From JAZOTK01 sp045534775 (lineage in GTDB: Bacteria > Bacillota > Clostridia > RUG12999), in contig JAZSKI010000033.1 in assembly GCA_045534775.1 (NCBI GenBank), positions 1 to 31,881 on the forward strand: 31,881 nt of DNA, given 5' to 3'. The notes below the pieces were generated by a model. The model was not told the origin of the DNA, did not search any database, and was given only the letters and a program-made list of their open reading frames with translations. Below, piece by piece: positions 15,243 to 23,428 of the stretch (position 1 is the first letter of the stretch; every line of letters starts with the position of its first letter). The position numbers and the translations under genes were made by a program.

Positions 15243-15874
15243 AAGCATATTTCGCATCGGTATATGGGCATTCCTTGCTCTGAAAACAGTTTTTCATATT
15301 CCGTCATAATGTTTCCTTCAAAATCACTGCCGTGAAGGTCTAAAGTAATATTTTTCAGCTTTAAATGCAAGGCGGTAAACTCATTTAATGAAAATTCAAA
15401 AAGCTTACGGTTATCGGTCTTAAAATGCACCTCTCCGTGACAGGCTTCCAATAATTTACCATATTTTACCAAAAAATCCCTGTAGGTCAGTCTTCTTTTA
15501 AATTGCTTCTTTTTATGCCACGGGTCACAGAAGTTAATATAAATTCTGCTGAGAATGCCGGGGGATATTATATCTTCAAGATAATTTGCATCACCGCAGA
15601 TAAATCTCACATTTGTAAGATTTTTCGCAGTAACTTTTTCCATTGCCAGAACTGCCACATCAAGGCATTTCTCGATGGCAATATAATTGATATCAGGATT
15701 TTGTGTTGCCAGCTCTGTTATAAATCCACCTTTGCCGCAACCAATTTCCAGATGCACCGGATTGTCGTTTCCAAAAACAGTTTTCCAATCATTTGCAGGA
15801 TACGGCTCGGAAATAATTATACTGCTGCAATTACTAATTCTTGTATCACGATTTTTCTTTTTACGCATTCGCAT
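15239..15874 (-). CDS. trmB: tRNA (guanine-N7-)-methyltransferase
   Basis: TrmB methylates G46 in the variable loop of tRNAs using S-adenosylmethionine. The 211-residue protein has the SAM-binding motif VHLEIGCGKGGFITELA, AIEKCLDVAV, the signature FCDPWHKKKQFKRRL (usually PDPWPKKRHxKRRL), and the C-terminal LHGSDFEGNIMTEYEKLF. The length is normal. The start is ATG 15874, with GAGG about 11 bases upstream; a second in-frame ATG lies two codons on. It converges on the queG-like gene with overlapping stop codons and no terminator between. Confidence 0.94.
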   Translation of the reverse strand: MRMRKKKNRDTRISNCSSIIISEPYPANDWKTVFGNDNPVHLEIGCGKGGFITELATQNPDINYIAIEKCLDVAVLAMEKVTAKNLTNVRFICGDANYLEDIISPGILSRIYINFCDPWHKKKQFKRRLTYRDFLVKYGKLLEACHGEVHFKTDNRKLFEFSLNEFTALHLKLKNITLDLHGSDFEGNIMTEYEKLFSEQGMPIYRCEICF

Positions 15875-15959
15875 AGGAAGTATACCTCACAAAATTAAAT
15901 TCACTTAATCTATATTCGCTGCAAAATACCGTTTTTCCTTTATTTTTTTATAAAAAACC

Positions 15960-15988
15960 TTGACAAATCATTTCAGATATGTTATAAT
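15960..15988 (+). promoter_or_regulatory. Perfect consensus sigma-A promoter of the Xer recombinase gene
   Basis: TTGACA (15960-15965) and TATAAT (15983-15988) with a 17-base spacer match the sigma-A consensus at all twelve positions. The palindrome at 15989-16022 covers the predicted transcription start. Confidence 0.9.
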
Positions 15989-16022
15989 CTAATTAGGCAA
16001 AATATTAATTTTGCCTAATTAG
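15989..16022. repeat. 34-bp palindrome at the Xer promoter start site (candidate operator)
   Basis: Two perfect 15-base arms, CTAATTAGGCAAAAT (15989-16003) and its reverse complement (16008-16022), flank a 4-base spacer ATTA. It begins on the base after the -10 box. There is no T-run after it and the gene starts 24 bases downstream, so a repressor site or a 5' RNA hairpin fits better than a terminator. Confidence 0.8.
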
Positions 16023-16045
16023 AGTCTCGAAAGGAGAAAATTATT

Positions 16046-16999
16046 ATGAAGAGCTTGCTTGACCGTTTAAATGATGCTCCCCCTGTTTTAAAGGAGTTTC
16101 TGCAGTATAAGCTGATTATACAGGGAAAATCTCAAAATACAGTTCACGAATACTACTATGACCTGCGTACCTTTTTCAGATTTTTGAAAAAGGATGATTA
16201 TCCTAATTTAGCTTTAGAGGAAGTTCCTATAATAGATGTAACTGTCGAGGATTTGAAAAAGGTTACATTAAGTACCTTATATGATTATATGACCTTTATA
16301 AATATATCACGGGAAAACGCTTCGGCTGCACGTGCCAGGAAGGTTTCAAGTCTGAAAGCGTATTTTAAATATTTAACCGAGCGTGCGGAGATTATTGAAA
16401 CAAATCCTGCGGCGATGCTGGAGCTGCCTAAAATTAAAAAGTCCTTGCCTACCCACCTGAATTTAACAGAAGCAGAAAAACTCCTTGATGCAGTTAACCG
16501 TAACGGAAATTCCAGAGATATTTGTATAATTACATTATTTTTAAACTGCGGAATGCGACTTTCCGAGCTTATAGGAATTAATCTAAAGGATATTAAAGAG
16601 GATACGGTTAAAATCTTAGGTAAAGGTAACAAGGAACGTATTCTTTACTTGAACAAAAGCTGTAAAATAGCCATTTCAAACTATCTGCGAGAACGTCCTA
16701 ACGATGGTTTAAAGGAGCCTGATGCTCTTTTTATCAGTAAAAAAAAGAACCGTATCAGCGAACAGATGGTACAGACTTTGATTAAAAAATATGTGAAGCT
16801 TGCAGGGCTTGATGAAACAAAATACTCCCCTCATAAGCTACGCCATACAGCGGCAACACTTATGTATCAAGCTGATGTTGATATTAGAATTTTACAGGAA
16901 ATTTTAGGTCACGAAAGTCTGACTACGACTCAGATTTATACTCACGTTGATAATAAACAGGTAAAAGAAGCGGCAAATAAACACCCACTTGGCGGTTAG
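16046..16999 (+). CDS. Tyrosine recombinase of the XerC/XerD family
   Basis: Xer recombinases resolve chromosome dimers at dif sites before cell division. The 317-residue protein has an N-terminal SAM-like DNA-binding domain (about residues 10-115) and a C-terminal catalytic domain with all active-site residues: Arg171 (GMRLSELIG), a Lys in LGKGNKER (193 or 196), His263 and Arg266 (HKLRH), His289 (LGHESL) and the nucleophile Tyr298 (IYTHV). The ending AANKHPLGG resembles housekeeping Xer proteins, and no mobile-element cargo or att-like repeats flank it, so I take it as a chromosomal Xer rather than an integrase. AAGGAG precedes the ATG. Whether it is XerC, XerD or a second paralogue cannot be told. 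Confidence 0.9.
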   Translation: MKSLLDRLNDAPPVLKEFLQYKLIIQGKSQNTVHEYYYDLRTFFRFLKKDDYPNLALEEVPIIDVTVEDLKKVTLSTLYDYMTFINISRENASAARARKVSSLKAYFKYLTERAEIIETNPAAMLELPKIKKSLPTHLNLTEAEKLLDAVNRNGNSRDICIITLFLNCGMRLSELIGINLKDIKEDTVKILGKGNKERILYLNKSCKIAISNYLRERPNDGLKEPDALFISKKKNRISEQMVQTLIKKYVKLAGLDETKYSPHKLRHTAATLMYQADVDIRILQEILGHESLTTTQIYTHVDNKQVKEAANKHPLGG

Positions 17000-17054
17000 T
17001 TTTAAAAATTTTGTCTTTTTCTGTTACAATATTGTTAAAAACATAGTTTTCTAC

Positions 17055-17083
17055 TTGATATTGGTGAGATTATATGATATAAT
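17055..17083 (+). promoter_or_regulatory. Sigma-A promoter of the amidase-trmL-recJ-rel operon
   Basis: TTGATA (17055-17060) and a perfect TATAAT (17078-17083) are 17 bases apart, about 40 bases before the amidase start. Confidence 0.75.
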
Positions 17084-17122
17084 AATATCATTATACAATT
17101 TATCAAATTGGAGTTGAGAGCT

Positions 17123-18604
17123 TTGAAGTATAGATTTTTTGCTTTTTTGATGATATTTTTACTGACGGTTTCTAATATATACGGCGCTGAAAATGATATA
17201 AAACTATATGTGAATGATAAGCGTATTAAATGTGATGTTGCGCCTGTAATTGTAAACGACAGAACTCTTGTGCCCGCCCGCGCACTTTTTGAGTCTTTAG
17301 GTGCTGAGTGTACCTGGGAGGCTGAAACGCGGGAGGTTGAAATCTCTATGGAGGAAACTACCATATTACTTACCATAAATTCTTTGGTAGCCTATGTTAA
17401 CGAAGAAGAAACGATGCTTGATGTGTCCCCTATTATCATAAATTCAAGAACTATGCTTCCTGTGCGTTTTATTTCCGAAACCCTCGGATATGATGTAAAA
17501 TGGATAGCGGAAGACAGGACTGTGGATGTTAAATCTGCTGATTACGCCAGATTCATCAAGGAGTTTTCCACATCCTCAAAGGGCGATGAATTTACTTTAA
17601 AAATAGATTTGGGATCTGAAATCTCCGATTATAAAATTTATCCTTTGGAATCCCCCAAGCGACTTGTGCTTGAGCTTGAAGATTTTAATTATATGACTCC
17701 CGAAGCAATCGAGGTCGGTAAAAGAAATATACAACAAATCAGAATGGCAAACCATCCGGGTCTTTTTAAAATTGTATTTGATTTAAGTATGTTTTCACCT
17801 TATAAAGTGAATGTTTCAAAAGATAAAAAAAGTATTGATGTGGTACTTACTTATGCAGGAGATGACAGTATTGATGCCTCCCCTACTCCATCGGTTAAAC
17901 CCTCGGCAACGCCGTCAACCAAGCCTTCATCTGAACCATCATCTAAACCTTCGGCAACGCCATCGGTTAAGCCTTCGGCTACACCGTCTCCCGCACCTAC
18001 GCCTGTACCGGGAAAATATTTTTCGGAAAATCCTTTAGTGGTAATTGATGCAGGTCACGGCGGTACTGACGGAGGTACGCATTATGCTGATAAAGACGGA
18101 AATATTATAATAAAGGAAAAGGATATAAACCTTGATATTGCGAATAAAACCGTAGCTTTTCTTGAAAAAGCAGGCGTTAAAGTGGAAAGCACACGAACCA
18201 CAGATGTTGCACTTCCTCTTAAAGGCAGGTCGGAGTTTGCCAACAGTCTTAATGCAGAGCTGTTTGTGAGTATTCACGTGAATTCTTTTACAACCCCGGA
18301 TGCCAACGGCAGTTTAACTCTTTACAGCAGTAAGAAGGATGAAATCTACAGCGACAAAATACCTTCAAAAACCGTTGCCGAGGAGATACAGAAAAGGCTC
18401 TATAAAGCCTTTGGCACAAAAGACAGCGGCACACGTTCAGAGGACGATTTATCGGTACTCAGAAACACTACAATGCCGGCAGTACTTATTGAAACAGCAT
18501 TTTTAAGCAATTCCTTTGACAGAGAAATTTTATCTGATGATGATAAAAGAACAGCGGCGGCAAAGGCCATTGCCGAAGCTATAATTGAGATATTACAACA
18601 ATAA
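17123..18604 (+). CDS. Secreted N-acetylmuramoyl-L-alanine amidase with stalk and linker domains
   Basis: The enzyme cuts the amide bond between muramic acid and the stem peptide of peptidoglycan outside the cell. The 493-residue product has a signal peptide (about 1-22, ending IYGA), a copper amine oxidase N-terminal-like domain (KLYVNDKRIK to VDVKSA), an AMIN-like domain (FTLKIDLGSEISDYKIYPL), a Ser/Thr/Pro-rich linker, and an Amidase_3 domain. The zinc ligands are His312 (DAGHGG), Glu332 and His385 (SIHVN); the catalytic Glu is 457 (LIETAFLSN). I chose TTG 17123, with GGAG 9 bases upstream; TTG codons at 17108 and 17114 are in frame. It heads the operon with trmL, recJ and rel. Confidence 0.92.
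   Translation: MKYRFFAFLMIFLLTVSNIYGAENDIKLYVNDKRIKCDVAPVIVNDRTLVPARALFESLGAECTWEAETREVEISMEETTILLTINSLVAYVNEEETMLDVSPIIINSRTMLPVRFISETLGYDVKWIAEDRTVDVKSADYARFIKEFSTSSKGDEFTLKIDLGSEISDYKIYPLESPKRLVLELEDFNYMTPEAIEVGKRNIQQIRMANHPGLFKIVFDLSMFSPYKVNVSKDKKSIDVVLTYAGDDSIDASPTPSVKPSATPSTKPSSEPSSKPSATPSVKPSATPSPAPTPVPGKYFSENPLVVIDAGHGGTDGGTHYADKDGNIIIKEKDINLDIANKTVAFLEKAGVKVESTRTTDVALPLKGRSEFANSLNAELFVSIHVNSFTTPDANGSLTLYSSKKDEIYSDKIPSKTVAEEIQKRLYKAFGTKDSGTRSEDDLSVLRNTTMPAVLIETAFLSNSFDREILSDDDKRTAAAKAIAEAIIEILQQ
17894..17989 (+). repeat. Four tandem 24-bp repeats coding the amidase linker
   Basis: Four successive 8-residue units (VKPSATPS, then TKPSSEPS, then SKPSATPS, then VKPSATPS) cover residues 258-289. 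The DNA is repetitive too, so unit number may vary by slippage. It is a flexible spacer between the wall-binding and catalytic parts. Confidence 0.85.
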
Positions 18605-18618
18605 AGGATCTGATATAA

Positions 18619-19128
18619 TTGAGCTTTAACATAGTTTTGTTTGAGCCTGAAATCCCGCAGAATACGGGTAATATTGCCCGCACCTGCAGTGTTACCGGCG
18701 CAAGACTTCATATAATTGAGCCTATGGGTTTTACCATTGATGATAAAAAACTAAAACGTGCAGGGCTGGATTATTGGCATTTACTTGATGTTACCTATTA
18801 CAGAAATGTTGATGATTTTTTTGAGAAAACCAAAGGCGGTAACTATTATTTTTGTACCACGAAAGCACCAAAATGTTACAGCGATGCAAAATTTCAGGAA
18901 GATGACTATCTGATGTTCGGTAAAGAAACTGCAGGAATACCTGAATCAGTTTTGAAAGAACATCTGGATAAATGTATAAGAATACCTATGAAAAAAGAAA
19001 CCCGGTCTCTTAATCTTTCAAATTCTGTTGCTATTGTGCTGTACGAAGCTTTGAGGCAAACAAATTTTGCTTCGTTAATGCAACAATCTGACTATCTGGG
19101 GGCATCTAATGAAAAAATGGATTTATAA
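18619..19128 (+). CDS. trmL: tRNA (cytidine/uridine-34 2'-O)-methyltransferase (SPOUT, TrmL-like)
   Basis: TrmL methylates the ribose of the wobble base in tRNA-Leu isoacceptors. The 169-residue protein is a minimal SPOUT methyltransferase: NIVLFEPEIPQNTGNIARTC at the start, KRAGLDYW in the middle, and the knot motifs LMFGKETAGIPE, IRIPM and RSLNLSNSVAIVLYEALRQ. The length equals that of YibK/TrmL. The start is TTG 18619 with AAAGGA about 10 bases upstream. It lies 14 bases after the amidase and overlaps recJ by 20 bases. The window also carries two tRNA-Leu genes, the natural substrates of the family. Confidence 0.92.
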   Translation: MSFNIVLFEPEIPQNTGNIARTCSVTGARLHIIEPMGFTIDDKKLKRAGLDYWHLLDVTYYRNVDDFFEKTKGGNYYFCTTKAPKCYSDAKFQEDDYLMFGKETAGIPESVLKEHLDKCIRIPMKKETRSLNLSNSVAIVLYEALRQTNFASLMQQSDYLGASNEKMDL

Positions 19129-21103
19129 AAAATACGGTGCGACGTCAAAGGAAGCAACAGACCTGGCAAACGAATGTCTGATTTCTCCTCTTATGGCGGC
19201 GGTTGCGCTGAACAGAAATTTATATTCTAAAACAGAAATTGATAATTTTATAAAAATTTCGGACAGCGGTTTTCATTCTCCTTTTTTAATGAAGGATATG
19301 GATAAAGCCGTTGAAAAAATACAGTTTGCCATTGAAAATAAACAAAAAACCACCGTTTACGGCGACTATGATGTTGACGGAATTACCTCTGTCAGTATAC
19401 TTGTTACATATCTGAAATCAAAAGGCGTACCAACTGATTTTTATATACCGTCGAGACTTGAGGAAGGTTACGGAGTAAATTCCGATGCCATCGAGAAAAT
19501 CAAAAAAAGCGGCACCGAGCTTATAATAACCGTAGATACAGGTGTTACTTCTGTAGATGAAGTGAATTTTGCCAAAAAACTCGGTATGGAAATCGTTGTG
19601 ACCGACCACCATCAGTGTCCCGAAGTTTTACCTGATTGTCCCGTTGTAAATCCTTGCAGAGCCGATTGCGGTTATCCTTTCAAGCTTTTATGCGGCGTCG
19701 GGGTTGTTTTTAAATTACTCTGTGCTTTGGAGGATAGTCAAAAAATTCTGAAAGAATATATCGACATTGTTGCCCTGGGTACTATTGCTGATGTTATGAA
19801 TTTAGAAGGCGAAAACCGAATAATCGTCTATTACGGCATAAAAAAGCTTACCGAAAATCCAAACCCGGGAATAAGTGCATTATTCGAGGTAATGGGTCAG
19901 AGTGAGCGTAAAATAGATGCTTCCACCATCGGGTTTTCAATAGCTCCGAGAATAAATGCTGCAGGAAGAATCGGAAATACCGATAAAGCGGTGAATCTGC
20001 TCCTCAGCACTTCTTATAACGAATGTTACGAGCTGGCGGAATATCTTAACGAGGAAAACAAACTGAGACAGTCTGCAGAGCAAAGTATACTAAAATCTGT
20101 ATACAGTATTATTGAAAAAGAAAAACGCTATAAGGATAAAAAGGTACTTGTAATCGCAGGTACAGGCTGGCATCACGGTATAATCGGTATTGTAGCTTCA
20201 AAGGTGACGGAAAGGTTCAATAAGCCTTGCATTCTCATAAGCTGTGAAAACGGCATCGGTAAAGGCTCAGGCAGAAGTGTAAACGGATTTAACCTGTTTG
20301 ATGCTATGGACAGTTGCCGCGATTTGTTTGAAAAATTCGGCGGTCACGAGTTGGCAGCAGGACTTACCATTTCTCAGGAAAATATTGATAAAATGGAAGA
20401 GGCGGTCAATGCTTATGCTGATAAAAATATGGACGAAGAAGCCTTAAAACCCTTTATTGAAATTGATACAGAAGTAAGCGGAAAGCTTCTGACAACAGAG
20501 AATATCGAAAGTCTGGATTTGCTTGAACCCTACGGAAACGGTAATCCCGAACCTGTTTTTTCGGTTTGTAATACCCTTGTAAAAAGCATACGTCTTATGA
20601 GCGAGGGTAAGCATATAAAATTTACTCTGGAAAAAGACCACAAAATTTTTGATGCGGTAGGTTTTGGAAAAGGCGGACTTGCGGGTGAGTATATGGTAGG
20701 CGATTTTGTCGATATAGCGGGAATAATTCAGATAAATTATTGGAATAATACCAAGAAAATACAATTATTAATAAGTGATATAAAACCTTCCGCGGAAATT
20801 ACCGTCTCCCCTGTTCCCTCGCGTGAGGATATGGTGGCGGTATACAGATTTTTAAAGAAAAATGCCGCTAACGATAAGATAACATCAGATTTTTATCTGC
20901 TTGCGCGTAAAATTTCTATGGAATTCCATACCAATATAACCCGCGAAAAATTAAAAAACTGTTTGGATATTTTTGCCGAAATGATGCTTTCAACCTATGT
21001 TATGCAGGGAAATCACGTCGAAATATATTTACTTGAAACCGCAGGCAAGGTAAATTTGGAAGAATCGCAAATACTTAAAAAACTACGAAGCAAGGAGGAA
21101 TGA
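19109..21103 (+). CDS. recJ: Single-stranded-DNA-specific 5'-3' exonuclease RecJ
   Basis: RecJ degrades single-stranded DNA from the 5' end in recombination and repair. The 664-residue protein has the DHH domain motifs DYDVDG (86-91), VDTGV and DHHQ (166-168 for DHH), the DVMNLEGENR segment, the APRINAAGRIG motif, and the DHHA1 domain with IGIVASKV, GKGSGRS and GGHELAAGL, then an OB-fold and a C-terminal extension. The size is typical of Clostridia. The start overlaps trmL by 20 bases. The neighbour rel follows by 4 bases; recJ-rel adjacency is common in Firmicutes (often with apt between, absent here). Confidence 0.95.
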   Translation: MKKWIYKKYGATSKEATDLANECLISPLMAAVALNRNLYSKTEIDNFIKISDSGFHSPFLMKDMDKAVEKIQFAIENKQKTTVYGDYDVDGITSVSILVTYLKSKGVPTDFYIPSRLEEGYGVNSDAIEKIKKSGTELIITVDTGVTSVDEVNFAKKLGMEIVVTDHHQCPEVLPDCPVVNPCRADCGYPFKLLCGVGVVFKLLCALEDSQKILKEYIDIVALGTIADVMNLEGENRIIVYYGIKKLTENPNPGISALFEVMGQSERKIDASTIGFSIAPRINAAGRIGNTDKAVNLLLSTSYNECYELAEYLNEENKLRQSAEQSILKSVYSIIEKEKRYKDKKVLVIAGTGWHHGIIGIVASKVTERFNKPCILISCENGIGKGSGRSVNGFNLFDAMDSCRDLFEKFGGHELAAGLTISQENIDKMEEAVNAYADKNMDEEALKPFIEIDTEVSGKLLTTENIESLDLLEPYGNGNPEPVFSVCNTLVKSIRLMSEGKHIKFTLEKDHKIFDAVGFGKGGLAGEYMVGDFVDIAGIIQINYWNNTKKIQLLISDIKPSAEITVSPVPSREDMVAVYRFLKKNAANDKITSDFYLLARKISMEFHTNITREKLKNCLDIFAEMMLSTYVMQGNHVEIYLLETAGKVNLEESQILKKLRSKEE

Positions 21104-21107
21104 CCGT

Positions 21108-23285
21108 ATGATAAGCCATGAGTTACTTTTTGAACAGCTTATGAAAACCGTAACTGAAGCTAAACCTAAGGGTGATGTTAAAGTAATTGAAAAAGCTTAC
21201 GAACTCGCCGTTAAATGGCACGATGGACAAAAACGTGTATCAGGCGAGGATTATATTTGTCATCCTCTGAATGTTGCTCTTATAATTACCGATATGCTTC
21301 TTGACTGTGATACCATAGCGGCAGGAATTTTGCACGATATTATCGAAGATACTCCCGTCACCTTTGATGAGGTAAGCAATATTTTCGGTCAGGACATTGC
21401 CAATATGGTTGACGGTGTAACAAAGCTTGGTAAAATCAAATTTACTTCTCAGGAAGAGGCGCAGGTAGAAAATTTAAGAAAAATGTTTATGGCGACAGCC
21501 AAGGATTTGCGCGTTATGCTTATTAAGCTCGCCGACAGACTTCACAATATGCGTACCATTGATGTAATGCCTGATTATAAACGGCGCAATAAAGCGAAAG
21601 AAACAATAGAGGTTTTTGCTCCTATTGCCCACCGTCTCGGTATGTTTAAAATCAAGGTTGAGCTGGAAGATTTATCTTTAAAATATATCGACCCTGTTTC
21701 ATATCAGGATATTGAGGCGGCTCTTGAAGAAAAAATGAGAAACAGTAATGATTATATCGGTAGTATAATACGGACGATTACTGAAAAATTAGACAGTCTG
21801 GGAATTAACCACTGTGAAATCTACGGCAGAGTAAAGCATCCCTACAGCATATTCAAAAAGACCTACATGAAAGGTCGTACTCTCGATGAAATTTATGATA
21901 TTTTTGCTGTTCGTGTTATTGTAAAAACTGTTCATGACTGTTATGCGGTGTTAGGTGCAATTCACGACCTTTATAAGCCCATTCCCGGAAGAATCAAGGA
22001 TTATATCGCTATGCCAAAGCCTAATCTTTACCGTTCACTTCATACTACCGTAATAGGTCACGCCGGAGTTCCTTTTGAAATTCAGATAAGAACAGAGGAA
22101 ATGCACACCATTGCGGAATACGGTATTGCGGCTCATTGGAAATATAAACAGCAGGTAAACAAAAAAACCGACGAGGAATCAAAATTTGTATGGCTGCGTC
22201 AGATGCTTGAGCTGCAGGGAAGTCTGACTGATGAAGAAGAATTTATGCAGATGCTTAAAACGGATATGTTTGCCGATGAGGTTTTTGTGTTTACACCTAA
22301 AGGCGATGTGGTCTCCCTCCCCACCGGAAGCTGTCCCATAGATTTTGCTTACGCAATTCATAGTGCGGTAGGTTCAAAAATGACAGGTGCCAAGGTTAAC
22401 GGAAAATTAGTTCCTCTTTACTATACCCTGCAAAACGGTGATATTGTAAATATTATCACCTCGTCAACTATTCACGGACCAAGCAGAGACTGGCTTAAAA
22501 TAGTAAAAACCTCCAACGCCCGCAGTAAAATCAACCAATGGTTCAAACGCGAACGCCGTGACGAAAATATTGTACACGGTAAGGATTTGTTTGAAAAAGA
22601 AGTCAGAAAATCGGGTTATTCATATGCCCAGATATATAATGAAGATATAATGAAACGCGAAATGGAACGCAATCATTTAACTACAATGGATGATTTATAC
22701 GCGGCTATTGGTTACGGCGGAATTCCTGCAAGTAAAGTGGTTTCTAAGATGCGTGACGATTACAGAAACCGTATCGCTATGCAGAAAACAACCGAAAAAT
22801 CCGAACAGATTAAACATAATACCTCCAGTAACGGCGTTATTGTAAAGGGTATTGATAACTGTATGGTACGTTTGTCACGTTGCTGTGCCCCCGTTCCCGG
22901 GGATAAAATTATTGGCTATATTACCCGTGGCAGAGGTGTTTCTGTTCACAGAATAGACTGTGTAAACGTAGTCAATAACTTTATGGGTGAAGGCGAAAGC
23001 GACAGACTAATTGAGGTTGAATGGGAAAACAACGGCGAAAGTGTTTCATATTTTGCAGAGCTACTTATAACAGCCGAAAACAGAACAGGGCTTTTGGTTG
23101 ATATTACAGGCGTTATTTTAGGCTTTAAAATTTCAACTCATAATTTCAACGCCCGTACGAGCAAAGACGGCGTAGCCAGTGTAAATATCATGCTTGAGGT
23201 TCATTCCTCCAACCAGCTTGATGCGTTGATTAAAAAGCTGATGAGCGTAAAAGGCGTAATTCAGGTTGTAAGAACTATGCAATAA
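21108..23285 (+). CDS. rel: Bifunctional (p)ppGpp synthetase/hydrolase Rel
   Basis: Rel makes and destroys the starvation alarmone (p)ppGpp on the ribosome. The 725-residue protein has, in order, a hydrolase HD domain (HP at about 46, catalytic HD at 76-77 in ILHDIIED, DRLHNMRT), a synthetase domain with RIKD at 295-298 and YRSLHTTV, a TGS domain starting near VFVFTPKGDVVSLP, a conserved Cys-rich segment (RLSRCCAPVPGDKI) and a C-terminal ACT domain. The RxKD motif is that of bifunctional enzymes. GGAGG precedes the ATG. It is the last gene of the amidase operon, followed by a terminator. Confidence 0.96.
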   Translation: MISHELLFEQLMKTVTEAKPKGDVKVIEKAYELAVKWHDGQKRVSGEDYICHPLNVALIITDMLLDCDTIAAGILHDIIEDTPVTFDEVSNIFGQDIANMVDGVTKLGKIKFTSQEEAQVENLRKMFMATAKDLRVMLIKLADRLHNMRTIDVMPDYKRRNKAKETIEVFAPIAHRLGMFKIKVELEDLSLKYIDPVSYQDIEAALEEKMRNSNDYIGSIIRTITEKLDSLGINHCEIYGRVKHPYSIFKKTYMKGRTLDEIYDIFAVRVIVKTVHDCYAVLGAIHDLYKPIPGRIKDYIAMPKPNLYRSLHTTVIGHAGVPFEIQIRTEEMHTIAEYGIAAHWKYKQQVNKKTDEESKFVWLRQMLELQGSLTDEEEFMQMLKTDMFADEVFVFTPKGDVVSLPTGSCPIDFAYAIHSAVGSKMTGAKVNGKLVPLYYTLQNGDIVNIITSSTIHGPSRDWLKIVKTSNARSKINQWFKRERRDENIVHGKDLFEKEVRKSGYSYAQIYNEDIMKREMERNHLTTMDDLYAAIGYGGIPASKVVSKMRDDYRNRIAMQKTTEKSEQIKHNTSSNGVIVKGIDNCMVRLSRCCAPVPGDKIIGYITRGRGVSVHRIDCVNVVNNFMGEGESDRLIEVEWENNGESVSYFAELLITAENRTGLLVDITGVILGFKISTHNFNARTSKDGVASVNIMLEVHSSNQLDALIKKLMSVKGVIQVVRTMQ

Positions 23286-23291
23286 TTTTAT

Positions 23292-23340
23292 AAGTGAGGG
23301 GTGAATTCTTTTAGTTTATCCCTTACTTTTCATTTTTTTT
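23292..23340 (+). terminator. Terminator after rel
   Basis: AAGTGAGGG (23292-23300) pairs with CCCTTACTT (23320-23328) with one G-T pair and a long loop, and a run of eight T follows after a short gap (23333-23340). Confidence 0.7.
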
Positions 23341-23362
23341 GGAAAGAACCCCAAAAAGCCTA

Positions 23363-23391
23363 TTGACTTTTTAAAGACAGTGTGATATAAT
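23363..23391 (+). promoter_or_regulatory. Sigma-A promoter of the ROK / glycyl radical operon
   Basis: TTGACT (23363-23368) and TATAAT (23386-23391) have a 17-base spacer and lie 37 bases before the ROK gene. The bases just downstream (AAGTAAACGATTTAAC) are a candidate ROK binding site. Confidence 0.8.
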
Positions 23392-23428
23392 TAAGTAAAC
23401 GATTTAACAAATTGATTGGAGTATTAAA

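Noticed and set aside
16046..16999. Integrase of a mobile element
   Set aside because: No att-like repeats, cargo genes, excisionase or tRNA target adjoin it, and the ending resembles housekeeping Xer proteins.
17894..17989. CRISPR-like array
   Set aside because: The repeats are tandem without spacers and encode a Pro/Ser-rich linker in frame.
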